A stretch of 64,000 nucleotides of DNA from Ornithinibacillus xuwenensis (GCF_039614845.1 NZ_JBDIML010000004.1:210467-274466), one strand, 5' to 3'; counted from the stretch's first letter, positions 16,383-26,263 are shown. Numbers and translations are program-made. Notes: generated by a model not told the origin, from the letters alone.

Positions 16383-18320
16383 TCATTTTAGTAACCGTAG
16401 TCCGTTTAGAATGACTAGAATAGTGCTGCCTTCATGACCGACAACACCTAGTGGTAGGTCTAAGGCTTGAACATAGTTGGTTATTAACAGAATTGCAATT
16501 ACACTAATAGAAAATAGGACATTCTGTTTTACAATTCGATTCATTCGACTAGAAATGCTAATAGCTTTCGTGATTTTGGTGAGCTTGTTTTTCATTAAGA
16601 CCACATCAGCTGTTTCGAGTGCTACATCTGTTCCTTGTCCCATTGCAATTCCAAGGTTTGCTGTTGCAAGTGCAGGGGCATCATTAATCCCATCACCAAC
16701 CATTGCCACATTACCATAGGCTTCTTTTAATCGTTTAATATGGGTTACCTTTTCCTCAGGAAGGCAGTTTGCAATATACTCGTCAATACCTGCCTCCGCT
16801 GCAATTGCACGTGCTATAATTTCATTATCACCTGTAAGCATTATGGTTTGAATGCCGCGTCTTCGTAAGTTCTCAATGGCATGCTTCGCTTCCGTTCGAA
16901 TCGTATCCTTTAATCCAAAAACACCAGCTATTTTTCCGTGTGCTTCAGCAAATACAACCGTTTTTCCTTCATGTGATAGCTGTTCTAAAATTCCATTATG
17001 AAATTCCCTTGCATTTTCCTCTTCTACAAAAGCGGGTTTACCGATTTTCCAAACAACGCCATCCACCATTGCTTGAACACCATTTCCACTGACTGTCTTC
17101 ATATCGCTAACATCTATTGTAATTTCGGAATCTAATTGATTCCTGCTATAATCTGTAATGGCTTTTCCTAATGGATGAGTAGATTGGTTTTCAATTGCAC
17201 CAGCTACTGCAAGTGTATAAGCAGCATCTACATCAGGTGCAAAATAAACATCTGTTACAACCAAATTCCCATTCGTCAATGTTCCCGTTTTATCAAAGGC
17301 AATGGCTTTGATGTGACTAAGATTCTCTAAGTGTATACCGCCTTTAAATAAAACGCCTTTACGAGCACTGTTAGAGATAGCCGATAAGGTTGCTGGCATA
17401 ATTGATGCGACAAGCGCACACGGAGATGCTACTACCAGTAATATAATGGCCCGATAGATACTCGACTCAAGTGACCAATTAAAGAGCAAGTATGGTAAAA
17501 ACATCATGACCACAAAAGTAATTAAAACCACTTTTACATATACGCCCTCGAATTTATCAATAAATAATTGTGAAGGTGATTTCTCATCCTGAGCTGATTG
17601 AACTAAATGGATGATTTTTTGGAACATTGTTTCATGGGCGTGCTTGGTTATCTTAACCTTAATCGTACCATCCAACGAGACAGTCCCAGCTAACACCTCG
17701 TCCTGATTACGTTTCATGACGGGTATGGATTCGCCTGTTATCGTGCTTTCGTCAATAGACGTTGTTCCGTTCAAAATAATCCCATCAGCAGGAATTCTTT
17801 CTCCAGCCCGAACTAAAATCATGTCATCAATATTAAGTTGCTTAACAGGGACGATTTCCTCCCGGTTTTGCTGAATTCTGATTGCCTTCTCTGGCTGTAG
17901 TTTTAACAGAGAGGATATCTCTTTTTTACTCTTATTCATGGTATAGGTTTCAAGTGCACCAGATAAGGAAAAAATGAAGATTAGTATCGCACCTTCTGTC
18001 CAGTATCCAATAATTGCAGCTCCAATTGCTGCAAAGATCATGAGCATTTCTACATTTAATTCTTTGTGCTGGAATGTTTCTGTTATTCCTTCCTTTGCTT
18101 TCGCATAACCACCAATTGTAAAAGCAAGTAAATGTAAGAATACCCATAGTGATTCAGACATAAAATCTTTCGAAAGCCAGGCAGCAAGGATGATAAGCCC
18201 ACTTGTTAAGGAAGCAATTAATTCCATATGAGGCTTTATTTTCTCAATATAGTTGCTAATATTTTTAGTATGCTTTACGTAAAAGGTAGCTTGATTTATT
18301 CCCACTATTTTTCCCTCCAT
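16383..18320 (-). CDS. zosA: Heavy-metal P1B-type ATPase, ZosA-like
   Basis: 645 aa. It has no N-terminal metal-binding domain; about eight membrane helices surround the SPCALVAS metal site. Actuator TGESIPV, phosphorylation DKTGTLTNG, HP motif STHPLGKAI and hinge GDGINDAPAL are all present, and the C-terminus carries PLGVVGHEGSTILVILNGLRLL typical of the Zn/Cd/Co group. In B. subtilis ZosA is a PerR-regulated zinc transporter. A perfect Per box lies in the promoter here too, which favours zosA over a cadA-type efflux pump. Direction of transport is inferred from that ortholog. Confidence 0.88.
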   Translation of the reverse strand: MEGKIVGINQATFYVKHTKNISNYIEKIKPHMELIASLTSGLIILAAWLSKDFMSESLWVFLHLLAFTIGGYAKAKEGITETFQHKELNVEMLMIFAAIGAAIIGYWTEGAILIFIFSLSGALETYTMNKSKKEISSLLKLQPEKAIRIQQNREEIVPVKQLNIDDMILVRAGERIPADGIILNGTTSIDESTITGESIPVMKRNQDEVLAGTVSLDGTIKVKITKHAHETMFQKIIHLVQSAQDEKSPSQLFIDKFEGVYVKVVLITFVVMMFLPYLLFNWSLESSIYRAIILLVVASPCALVASIMPATLSAISNSARKGVLFKGGIHLENLSHIKAIAFDKTGTLTNGNLVVTDVYFAPDVDAAYTLAVAGAIENQSTHPLGKAITDYSRNQLDSEITIDVSDMKTVSGNGVQAMVDGVVWKIGKPAFVEEENAREFHNGILEQLSHEGKTVVFAEAHGKIAGVFGLKDTIRTEAKHAIENLRRRGIQTIMLTGDNEIIARAIAAEAGIDEYIANCLPEEKVTHIKRLKEAYGNVAMVGDGINDAPALATANLGIAMGQGTDVALETADVVLMKNKLTKITKAISISSRMNRIVKQNVLFSISVIAILLITNYVQALDLPLGVVGHEGSTILVILNGLRLLK

Positions 18321-18342
18321 TTATTGTAATGGACAACCTTAA

Positions 18343-18357
18343 TTATAATTATTATAA
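18343..18357. promoter_or_regulatory. PerR box upstream of zosA
   Basis: TTATAATTATTATAA matches the PerR consensus TTATAATNATTATAA at every position. It lies between the zosA -10 region and the start codon, where PerR binding would block transcription until peroxide inactivates it. Confidence 0.9.
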
Positions 18358-18370
18358 ATTAGTATTAATT

Positions 18371-18401
18371 ATTATATTAACACCAATATTGATAAAGTCA
18401 A
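18371..18401 (-). promoter_or_regulatory. Promoter of zosA
   Basis: On the minus strand TTGACT at 18401-18396 and TATAAT at 18376-18371 with a 19-nt spacer (or TAATAT with 16 nt), immediately before the Per box. Confidence 0.6.
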
Positions 18402-18556
18402 CCTTTTTATTCATGAATGATTAGGTGTTTCTATTGTTGTATGTACAACTTAATAACAGATTATGGAAAAGTCATTTTTTATTGAATTTATTAGACTATA
18501 CTGTTACAATCAAAAAGATTCAAAAATATATAACAGTTCATTAAGGGGGATTTGCT

Positions 18557-19408
18557 ATGAAGAAATTAGTTGTGTTATCCATCTTTTTAAGCGCTTTATT
18601 CTTTCTTTCTGCTTGTGGTGGAGATAAAGAAGAAAGTGAAGAGAAAGTTGAAGATGAAATTTGGGAATCCATCCAGGAATCTGGTGAAATTGTGGTAGGT
18701 ACGGCAGGTACGCTTTATCCAGCTTCTTATTATCCAGAAGGTTCAGATGAACTAACAGGCTATAATGTAGAGGTGTTTCGTGAAATTGCCGAACGCTTAG
18801 GAGTAGATATAAAATTCGAAACAATGGCTTATGATTCTATGCTTTCTGCTCTTCAAAGTGGACGTGTCGATATTATTCAAGCTGGACCAAGAGAAGCAAG
18901 TCGCGAAAAGTTTGCGTTTTCTGAGCCAGTTAAATATTCTTTTTCTACAATGATTGTACGTGCTGATGATCTATCTGGTATACATACACTGGAGGATCTT
19001 AAAGGTAAAAAAGCAGGTGGAGCTGCAACCACTGTATATAGTGATATTGCAAGAAAGTATGGTGCTGAAGTTGTTACGTATGGTAATGTGACAAATGATG
19101 CTTATTTACGTGATGTTCATAATGGACAGACAGATGTTGTCATCAATGACTATTATCTACAAAGTCTTGCTATCCAAGCATTTCCAGAGTTCAACATTAC
19201 GCTTCATCCCGATTTACGGTTCCATCCAACAACGAATAATGTTGTGATGCAAAAGGAAGCCACTGTTCTATTGGAAAAAATTAATGAAATTATCGCAGAT
19301 ATGAAAGAGGATGGAACATTAACCGAAATTTCAAAGGAATTCTTCGGTGGGCTTGATGTTTCTAAGGAAACAGAAGAGGAAGTAATTGAAATCGAAGGCA
19401 TTGAATAA
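18557..19408 (+). CDS. Polar amino acid ABC transporter substrate-binding lipoprotein
   Basis: 283 aa, SBP family 3. The lipobox LSAC (Cys20) anchors it outside. GEIVVGTAGTLYPASYY, ELTGYNVEVFREIAERLG and SALQSGRVDIIQAG are typical of cystine/arginine-type binding proteins; the closest flavour is the cystine group (TcyA/TcyK). The mature protein ends in an unusual acidic tail (KETEEEVIEIEGIE). It is followed 12 nt later by a permease, but no ATPase gene is present. The ligand is not certain. Confidence 0.88.
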   Translation: MKKLVVLSIFLSALFFLSACGGDKEESEEKVEDEIWESIQESGEIVVGTAGTLYPASYYPEGSDELTGYNVEVFREIAERLGVDIKFETMAYDSMLSALQSGRVDIIQAGPREASREKFAFSEPVKYSFSTMIVRADDLSGIHTLEDLKGKKAGGAATTVYSDIARKYGAEVVTYGNVTNDAYLRDVHNGQTDVVINDYYLQSLAIQAFPEFNITLHPDLRFHPTTNNVVMQKEATVLLEKINEIIADMKEDGTLTEISKEFFGGLDVSKETEEEVIEIEGIE

Positions 19409-19420
19409 TTAGGTGATACG

Positions 19421-20122
19421 ATGTTTGAAATCGATAATGTCCAGTTAGAAAATTTATTTGATGCAGAATTAGCTTGGGAGAGCTTACCGTTTTTACTTGA
19501 AGGTGTCCCCATGACGATTTCTCTTGCTATTATTGGAATGGTGATTGGATTAATTCTAGGGTTCTTTATTGCGTTAGCAAGAGGATCGAATACTATTTTA
19601 TTACGGTGGCCGTCTCGACTCTATATTTCGTTTATGCGAAGTACACCAATCATTGCATTTTTGTTTTTAATTTATTTTGGATTACCGATAATCGGTATTA
19701 AACTGACAGCATTTGTTGCAGCATCCATTGCATTTGGGCTCAATAGTGCTGGCTATATAGCAGAAATTTATCGCGCGGCATTATTGAGTGTTGATAAAGG
19801 ACAATGGGAAGCGGCGAAGGCACTGAATATTGGCTATTGGAAAACGATGCGTAAAATAATATTGCCACAAGCAATTCGAATTGCAATTCCACCATTAGCA
19901 AATGTCTTTCTCAGTGTCATGCTGGGTACATCCTTAGCTGCTATTATTACCGTACCGGAGCTATTTCAAAAGGCACAGATTGTCGCAGGCCGTACTTTTG
20001 ATGCGATGACGATGTATATCACGATTATGCTGATTTATTGGCCAATTGGTATTGCCATTAACTTTTTACAGGAACGCCTAGAAGCTAGATATAGTAAATT
20101 TATTAAACCGGAGATCAGATAA
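19421..20122 (+). CDS. Polar amino acid ABC transporter permease
   Basis: 233 aa, HisM/TcyL-type with about five helices. The coupling loop is GQWEAAKALNIGYWKTMRKI. It sits directly downstream of the binding-protein gene and before a strong terminator. A working importer would need an ATPase encoded elsewhere or shared with another system; none is in this unit. Confidence 0.9.
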   Translation: MFEIDNVQLENLFDAELAWESLPFLLEGVPMTISLAIIGMVIGLILGFFIALARGSNTILLRWPSRLYISFMRSTPIIAFLFLIYFGLPIIGIKLTAFVAASIAFGLNSAGYIAEIYRAALLSVDKGQWEAAKALNIGYWKTMRKIILPQAIRIAIPPLANVFLSVMLGTSLAAIITVPELFQKAQIVAGRTFDAMTMYITIMLIYWPIGIAINFLQERLEARYSKFIKPEIR

Positions 20123-20142
20123 CATTGATCTCCGGTTTTTTT
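20105..20142. terminator. Terminator between convergent ABC permease and yfkF genes
   Basis: ACCGGAGATCA/TGATCTCCGGT stem, 8-nt loop, T-run of seven. It overlaps the permease stop codon. Confidence 0.92.
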
Positions 20143-21310
20143 ATGCGGTAGCTTGTAATCTTGTTTCTTTTTTTAGAATCATTGCGCCGATAATGATAGC
20201 AAGAATAAATGCAATTATATAGAAGAATGAAACCCCCGGAAGGAACTGTATAAATAGTCCACCGAAATAAGGCCCACCTAAACTTCCGATACTAAAAGCT
20301 ATACTGCAAAGTAAGTTTCCTGCTGGTAATAGTGATTGTGGTAATAAATCGGTCATATAGGATATTCCAAGCGAATAAAGTGATCCAACGAATATTCCTG
20401 CTAATGTAAATAAAATAAATAACGCAATGACTGATGTCTCTAGCATTGCTGCTGCTATAAAACAGAATAGACCTGCTATCATAATATATAACAATATTTT
20501 TCTTCTTCCCATTTTGTCACTTAATATGCCGAGTGGTAGCTGTGATAGCAAGCTTCCAGCTGCAAAACAAGGAATAATCAAGGATAGCATCCCCACCTCA
20601 TGTCCAATTCTCAGTCCATAAACTGGAAAGGTTGCATGTAAGGTTGCCTCAAGGAAACCATAAGCAAATGGTGGTAACAAAGCGATCCATGCAATTTTAG
20701 TCGTTTTGATGAATCGCTTGATAGAGCTTCCTTTTGTAGTAGAAATACTGCTATCAGCTTTTGGCCATTTATTTCGAACAAATAGCATGAGTGACCAAAC
20801 TATTGTACTTAAGATTGCAGAAGCAATAAAAGGTAATGATTCATGAATTTCTAGTAAACGGGTTAGAAGCGGTCCAATAGCAAATCCTAAACCAAACGAC
20901 ATACCATATAAGGATATACTTCTTCCACGAGTATCTTTATCTGCAGTGGTTGTAATCCAAGTCTGTGTCCCGAAGTGAAGCATATTATCTCCAATACCGA
21001 TGGCAACCCGGAGAATAAACCAAAACCACAGCGCCTCCCAAAGCGGAAATAATGCTAAGGATAGGATGACAAGTAAGCCGCCGACTAAAATAATCGGTTT
21101 AAACCCATACTTTTGCATTGGTTTTTCCATAAATGGAGATGCAATCAGAACGCCTATATACAAGCCGGTTGCATGTAGTCCATTAAGTGAGGAGGACACG
21201 CCACCATGCTCCAAGATTATTGCTAATAAAGGCATTAGCATCCCTTGTGATAAACCTGAAATCATGACTAATAAGATTAAAACCCAAAAACGAAAACGGT
21301 CAAAGATCAT
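20141..21310 (-). CDS. yfkF: Major facilitator superfamily transporter YfkF
   Basis: 389 aa, 12 hydrophobic helices. The MFS loop 2-3 motif is weak (PFMEKPMQKYGFKP); the loop 8-9 copy is clear (GILSDKMGRRKILL). AGGGGGAACAGG lies before the ATG. B. subtilis has MFS gene yfkF between yfkH and yfkD, and the same order holds here with insertions, which supports the name. Substrate unknown; general resemblance is to drug-efflux carriers. Confidence 0.85.
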   Translation of the reverse strand: MIFDRFRFWVLILLVMISGLSQGMLMPLLAIILEHGGVSSSLNGLHATGLYIGVLIASPFMEKPMQKYGFKPIILVGGLLVILSLALFPLWEALWFWFILRVAIGIGDNMLHFGTQTWITTTADKDTRGRSISLYGMSFGLGFAIGPLLTRLLEIHESLPFIASAILSTIVWSLMLFVRNKWPKADSSISTTKGSSIKRFIKTTKIAWIALLPPFAYGFLEATLHATFPVYGLRIGHEVGMLSLIIPCFAAGSLLSQLPLGILSDKMGRRKILLYIMIAGLFCFIAAAMLETSVIALFILFTLAGIFVGSLYSLGISYMTDLLPQSLLPAGNLLCSIAFSIGSLGGPYFGGLFIQFLPGVSFFYIIAFILAIIIGAMILKKETRLQATA

Positions 21311-21414
21311 TCCTGTTCCCCCTAGGTGAAGTATTCACGAATATTAAACGTATCTCTATGTATAAAAGTATCAGTGCCTGAAAAAACTAAGCGCAAAAAG
21401 AGAGGAATGGGCAC

Positions 21415-22209
21415 ATGAACAACAAATATATCATAGCATTAATTACAATCCTATTTGCAACTCTGACACCTTTTGTTTTTTCTGCAGAAGAAAAAGAAGA
21501 GAAGAAGGATCCTTACACAGTCCCAAGTCACGTATTAGATATCGCAAAAGAAAATACGTATCCAAATTCGACAGAGGATGAAGAAGTAATAGAGCCTAGT
21601 GAGCTGACAAAAGAACTTATTGATAGTTCGGACGTGAAGATTACCAATCCAAATTTAATTAAGATGTTAAATGAGTCTACCTTAGATCCATCCCCCATTG
21701 CATTTGGTTATCGTGGTATGGTCTTTTTAGGACGTTGGCCACTAAACTACGAATCCAGTGATACCAATATAAATTGGGAGTACCAAAAGATTAACGTCAA
21801 TGAGCTAAATAATCTTGGTGGAAAAGACAATCAAAAGTTAAATTATATTCAGCAGGAACAGAAAGAAATAAAAGGTGCGTTAACAAATAAAATTGCCAAT
21901 CCATCGGATGTTAAGCAAATGATTATCATGAAAGCAAAACAACAAACAAAACTACCGCTATCGTATAATACGACTATTGGAAATGGCACAAAAAAAGAAA
22001 ATTCCTATAGTGTGCCTGCTCAGAAATATGGTTACCTTCATGCATTTGCACCAGCAGTAAATGAAAAAGGTCAAGTCACGTTTGGAGAGGTCTATATTCA
22101 ACTAAAAGGTACGAAGAAATCGCTTGTTATTAAAAATGTGACCAAGCAGGGAATAGGGGCATGGATTCCAATCCAAGACCATGTATCTTTTTCGTTCGAA
22201 ATCAAATAG
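21415..22209 (+). CDS. yfkD: YfkD-family secreted protein
   Basis: 264 aa. N-terminal signal peptide, about 22 residues, cut near VFSA-EEKEE. The mature part starts with a highly charged stretch and contains IAFGYRGMVFLGRWPLNYES. Its length equals B. subtilis YfkD, a sigma-G-associated protein of unknown function, and its position after yfkF is conserved. GAGAGGAATGGG precedes the ATG. A strong terminator follows. Confidence 0.88.
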   Translation: MNNKYIIALITILFATLTPFVFSAEEKEEKKDPYTVPSHVLDIAKENTYPNSTEDEEVIEPSELTKELIDSSDVKITNPNLIKMLNESTLDPSPIAFGYRGMVFLGRWPLNYESSDTNINWEYQKINVNELNNLGGKDNQKLNYIQQEQKEIKGALTNKIANPSDVKQMIIMKAKQQTKLPLSYNTTIGNGTKKENSYSVPAQKYGYLHAFAPAVNEKGQVTFGEVYIQLKGTKKSLVIKNVTKQGIGAWIPIQDHVSFSFEIK

Positions 22210-22220
22210 GTTAAAATTGG

Positions 22221-22257
22221 AAAAGCTTTGTCACACCACTGGTGACAAAGCTTTTAT
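22221..22257 (+). terminator. Terminator of yfkD
   Basis: AAAAGCTTTGTCAC/GTGACAAAGCTTTT stem of 14 bp with a short loop, then ATTTG. Confidence 0.85.
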
Positions 22258-22374
22258 TTGTTTGGCAAATAAATTCTAAAAAAAGTTATATAATATGGGT
22301 TGATTTCATTGCTTTAATACTTTATCATGATGAAGTATTAAAGATATATAGACAGGATTTAGGGGGAAGAAAAA

Positions 22375-23679
22375 ATGGAATGGGTTGTCGTTGTTTCCGT
22401 CTTATTAATGACGGTTCTTAGTTTATTACGTGTAAATGTTATTATTTCAATCATTATTGCTGCTATTGCTGCTGGACTTATGTCGGGATTAAATATAATG
22501 GAATCCATTGAAATGCTAGTCAGTGGTATGGGAGGTCAGGCTAACACAGCATTAAGCTATGTGTTACTCGGGGCTTTTGCAGTAGCAATTAGCTATACGG
22601 GCATCACTTCTATATTAGTAAATTATTTGATTCGAGTGTTAACAGGTAAAAGGACAATGCTATTATTAGTGATTGCTGGTGTCGCATCCCTATCACAAAA
22701 CGTGGTACCAGTACATATCGCGTTTATTCCGATACTTATACCGCCATTATTAAAGCTGTTTGATACAATGCGAATAGACCGACGTGGCGTTGCGGTCGCA
22801 TTAACATTTGGATTGAAAGCTCCATATGTGATGATTCCAGCAGGATTTGGACTAATATTCCACGGGATTATTTACGATGGAATCGTACAAAATGGTGCAA
22901 GTATCACGATGGGTGAAGTTGCTAAGTCAATGATTATACCAGGATTGGGTCTTGTCGTTGGATTATTAATTGCAATTTTCTTTACGTATCGTAAGGATAA
23001 AGCTATTGTACCGGAAAATGACGTAGCTAGTGCGGTGAGTGAAGAAACGAAAAGAATCGTGTTTGGTACAAAGCACATGTTAACGATTATTGCGATAATT
23101 GGTGCGTTAGTTGTTCAGATACTTACGGATAATTTGATTATTGGTGCCTTAACAGGTCTTGCTCTCATGTTTCTATTCTTTGTTATTCCATTTTCAAAAG
23201 GGGATAAAATTGTTACGGACGGTGTCAGCATGATGAGCTCCATAGCATTTGTTATGTTAGTTGCCTCTGGGTTTGGTACAATTCTAAAAGATACTGGAGC
23301 TGTAGATGCTTTAGTCGAAGTTTCATCTGGTTTTTTAGGAGATAATAAGGCACTTATCTCACTTGTATTACTTTTAGTAGGCTTAGTGATTACCATTGGA
23401 ATAGGTTCATCCTTTGGTACGATTCCAATTATTGCAGCATTATTTGTGCCAATTTGTATGGCCGCTGGTTTTTCTCCATTAGCAACTGCAGCCTTGATTG
23501 GTACAGCTGGAGCATTAGGAGATGCAGGATCACCAGCATCTGATAGCACGCTAGGACCAACATCAGGTCTTAATGCGGATGGAAAGCACAATCATATATG
23601 GGATACATGTGTCCCTACATTTATTCACTTTAATATTCCATTGTTCATTTTTGGATGGGCAGCATCCTTGTTCTTATAA
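22375..23679 (+). CDS. Na+/H+ antiporter family protein (YuiF-like)
   Basis: 434 aa with about 11 hydrophobic helices. VVSVLLMTVLSLLRVNVIIS, ALSYVLLGAFAVAIS, VPVHIAFIPILIPPLL and GDAGSPASDSTLGPT identify the NhaC/ArsB-like family that includes B. subtilis YuiF, variously labelled antiporter or amino-acid transporter. Substrate is uncertain. It stands alone, with AGGGGGAAG before the ATG and a candidate -10 (TATAAT) near 22290. Confidence 0.85.
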   Translation: MEWVVVVSVLLMTVLSLLRVNVIISIIIAAIAAGLMSGLNIMESIEMLVSGMGGQANTALSYVLLGAFAVAISYTGITSILVNYLIRVLTGKRTMLLLVIAGVASLSQNVVPVHIAFIPILIPPLLKLFDTMRIDRRGVAVALTFGLKAPYVMIPAGFGLIFHGIIYDGIVQNGASITMGEVAKSMIIPGLGLVVGLLIAIFFTYRKDKAIVPENDVASAVSEETKRIVFGTKHMLTIIAIIGALVVQILTDNLIIGALTGLALMFLFFVIPFSKGDKIVTDGVSMMSSIAFVMLVASGFGTILKDTGAVDALVEVSSGFLGDNKALISLVLLLVGLVITIGIGSSFGTIPIIAALFVPICMAAGFSPLATAALIGTAGALGDAGSPASDSTLGPTSGLNADGKHNHIWDTCVPTFIHFNIPLFIFGWAASLFL

Positions 23680-23734
23680 GCTGAATAATATTTACCGATT
23701 AAGGAAAAGGTAAGAAAAAAATAGGTGGGTTATT

Positions 23735-24535
23735 ATGCAGAGATTTTACGTTGTATGGACAGCTACCTTCATATTTTTTCTTGCCTTTTCTTCTGTAGTA
23801 CTACATGAAGTAGAAGCAAGAGGCTATGGATGGGGATACAAGAAGAATTTGAACCATGAAATACCAGATGTGGGGAAGTATCGGGACATATTGAAGGAGC
23901 ACGGTGCTTATTATGTGGATGAGTCTGGAGAGAAAACTTTATACTTAACCTTCGATAATGGGTATGAACAAGGCTATACAGGTGATATCCTAGATGTTCT
24001 GAAAAAAGAAAAGGTACCAGCTGCTTTTTTTGTTACGGGGCATTATGTTGATAGTCAACCAGAATTAATAAAACGAATGGTAGATGAGGGACATATTATT
24101 GGGAATCACTCCTATCATCATCCAGACTTCACGATTCTTACGAAAGAAGTTATGAAGCGTGAGCTGGAAACCTTGGAGGATGCAGTAGCCGATGTATCCA
24201 ATCAAAAGGATATTAAATATGTTCGTCCACCAAAAGGGATGTTTAATGAGCAAACCCTTGAATGGGCAAATGATTTAGGGTACATTCATGTATTCTGGTC
24301 ACTTGCGATTATCGATTGGAATACGAAGTCTCAAAAAGGATGGGAATATGCTTATGATCAGATTACAAAACAAATCCACCCAGGGGCTATTCTATTATTG
24401 CATGCCGTTTCTGAGGACAATGCCAAAGCATTAGAACGACTCATACAAGATTTAAAGAAAGATGGCTACACCTTTAAAAGCTTAGACGACTTTGTCATTA
24501 AGGACAAAATGCCAGAATCAATTTACGGTTATTAA
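23735..24535 (+). CDS. pdaA: Delta-lactam-biosynthetic de-N-acetylase PdaA
   Basis: 266-aa polysaccharide deacetylase of the NodB fold. N-terminal signal/anchor at residues 7-26. Metal and catalytic motifs: TFDNGYEQGYT (the PdaA-type variant with Asn where most family members have Asp), GNHSYHHPDF, RPPKGMFN and LLLHAVS. PdaA removes the acetyl group from muramic acid so that muramic-delta-lactam forms in spore cortex, which germination lytic enzymes recognise. In B. subtilis it also lies near the yfk genes. It marks the host as a spore former. Confidence 0.95.
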   Translation: MQRFYVVWTATFIFFLAFSSVVLHEVEARGYGWGYKKNLNHEIPDVGKYRDILKEHGAYYVDESGEKTLYLTFDNGYEQGYTGDILDVLKKEKVPAAFFVTGHYVDSQPELIKRMVDEGHIIGNHSYHHPDFTILTKEVMKRELETLEDAVADVSNQKDIKYVRPPKGMFNEQTLEWANDLGYIHVFWSLAIIDWNTKSQKGWEYAYDQITKQIHPGAILLLHAVSEDNAKALERLIQDLKKDGYTFKSLDDFVIKDKMPESIYGY

Positions 24536-24541
24536 GTAAAG

Positions 24542-24590
24542 AACGAGATAGATAACTGCCCTATAGGGACAGAATCTGTCTCGTTTTTGT
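24542..24590 (+). terminator. Terminator of pdaA
   Basis: AACGAGA(t)AGAT.../...ATCTgTCTCGTT branched stem with an inner CCCTATAGGG hairpin and T-run. Confidence 0.75.
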
Positions 24591-24671
24591 TTTTCCATCT
24601 AAATATCCATTTTAAAATTTCCGAATATTTGTTATAATGTTCAACAATCGAATGAAGGGGAGTGGACGAAA

Positions 24672-26252
24672 ATGAACCGAGAAGATCTAATTGCTCCTGT
24701 GGACTATAACATTGTAATGGAAGTTGAGAAGCATGCTAAGTATAAAGAAAGACAAGCCCTGATTTGGGAAGATGAAGATGGAGCAAAGCGAGAGATTTCA
24801 TATGGAGAACTAATGGAGAATGTCAATAAAATTGGAAACGTTTTCTTAGAAAGTGGTTTGAAAAAAGGAAATAAATTACTTGTCATGATTCCTCGTAGAA
24901 TAGAAGCATATGAAGTTTATTTAGCTGCACTGAAAATAGGTATTGTAATCATCCCTAGCTCCGAAATGCTGAAAACGAAGGACCTGGAATATCGGGTAAA
25001 CCATGGCGGAGTAGATGGTGTCGTCAGCTATCATTCCTTTGCTGAACAATATAAAGAACTATCAGGCTATAACCAATTACATAAATTTGCTGTCGGAAAG
25101 CCAGTGGAAGGCTGGTATTTCCTAGATGGGTTAATGGAGGATGCCTCAATCAGCTTAGAGATGGCAGATACAACGAGAGATGATATGGCATTTATCTCGT
25201 ATACCTCAGGAACGACAGGAAATCCAAAAGGCGTCGTTCATACACATGGCTGGGGATTTGCGCATTTAAAAACTGCACCAGAGAATTGGCTATGTGTAGA
25301 GGAAGGAGATAAGGTCTGGGCAACGGCCGGACCAGGCTGGCAGAAATGGATTTGGAGTCCATTTTTATCAGTGTTAGGTACGGGTGCTACGGGATTTATT
25401 TATAATGGTAGGTTTGACGCCAATAAATACTTGCAGTTACTAGATAAGCATGAAATCAATGTACTATGCTGTACACCAACAGAGTATCGTCTAATGGCGA
25501 AGGTTGATGACTTGGACAACTATCAGTTGGAGCATTTGCACAGCGCAGTATCTGCGGGAGAACCCTTAAATGTCGAAGTAATTAATACCTTCCGTAAGTA
25601 TTTTCGTGTGACGGTACGTGATGGTTATGGTCAAACAGAAAATACTCTATTACTTGGCGTGATGAAAGACATGGAGGTAAAGCCAGGATCCATGGGAAAA
25701 CCGACACCGGGTAATGATGTTGAGATTGTAGATGAATTCGGTGAACCAGTAGGAGTTAATGAAGTTGGAGATATTGCATTGCGATTAAATAGTCCAGCTT
25801 TATTCCGTGAGTATTACAAGGATCCAGACCGTACGAACCTCACAAGAAGAGGAGATTTTTATATCACAGGGGATCAGGCCAGAAAGGATGAGGAAGGGTA
25901 TTTTTGGTTTGAAGGCCGTAGTGACGATATTATCATAAGCTCAGGCTACACAATAGGACCATTTGAAGTAGAGGATGCTCTTGTCAAGCATCCGTATGTG
26001 CAGGAATGTGCAGTTGTAGCAAGTCCAGATGAGATAAGAGGTAGTATTGTAAAAGCTTTTATTGTTTTAAAAGGAAATGTTAAAGAGAGTCCAGAGCTGC
26101 TTGTAAAAGAGCTACAGGAGCATGTGAAAAATCTAGCGGCACCTTATAAATATCCAAGAGAAATTGAATTTTTGGATGAATTACCAAAAACAATCTCTGG
26201 TAAAATTAGAAGAGTGGAATTACGCAAAAAGGAAATCGAAAATCATATTTAA
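24672..26252 (+). CDS. mbcS: Acyl-CoA synthetase MbcS
   Basis: 526-aa adenylate-forming ligase. P-loop SYTSGTTGNPKG at about residue 175, DGYGQTEN, YITGDQARKDEEGYFWFEGR and the catalytic Lys in PKTISGKIRRVEL. It is very similar to B. subtilis YtcI. MbcS activates branched short-chain acids such as methylbutyrate, feeding branched-chain fatty acid synthesis; acetate or propionate activity is also possible. GAAGGGGAGTGG lies upstream of the ATG. It is a single-gene transcript with its own terminator. Confidence 0.9.
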   Translation: MNREDLIAPVDYNIVMEVEKHAKYKERQALIWEDEDGAKREISYGELMENVNKIGNVFLESGLKKGNKLLVMIPRRIEAYEVYLAALKIGIVIIPSSEMLKTKDLEYRVNHGGVDGVVSYHSFAEQYKELSGYNQLHKFAVGKPVEGWYFLDGLMEDASISLEMADTTRDDMAFISYTSGTTGNPKGVVHTHGWGFAHLKTAPENWLCVEEGDKVWATAGPGWQKWIWSPFLSVLGTGATGFIYNGRFDANKYLQLLDKHEINVLCCTPTEYRLMAKVDDLDNYQLEHLHSAVSAGEPLNVEVINTFRKYFRVTVRDGYGQTENTLLLGVMKDMEVKPGSMGKPTPGNDVEIVDEFGEPVGVNEVGDIALRLNSPALFREYYKDPDRTNLTRRGDFYITGDQARKDEEGYFWFEGRSDDIIISSGYTIGPFEVEDALVKHPYVQECAVVASPDEIRGSIVKAFIVLKGNVKESPELLVKELQEHVKNLAAPYKYPREIEFLDELPKTISGKIRRVELRKKEIENHI

Positions 26253-26263
26253 TGGCAAAAGTA

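Noticed and set aside
16383..18320. Cadmium efflux ATPase CadA
   Set aside because: The N-terminal metal-binding domain and a linked CadC-type regulator are missing, and a perfect Per box indicates zosA-type control.
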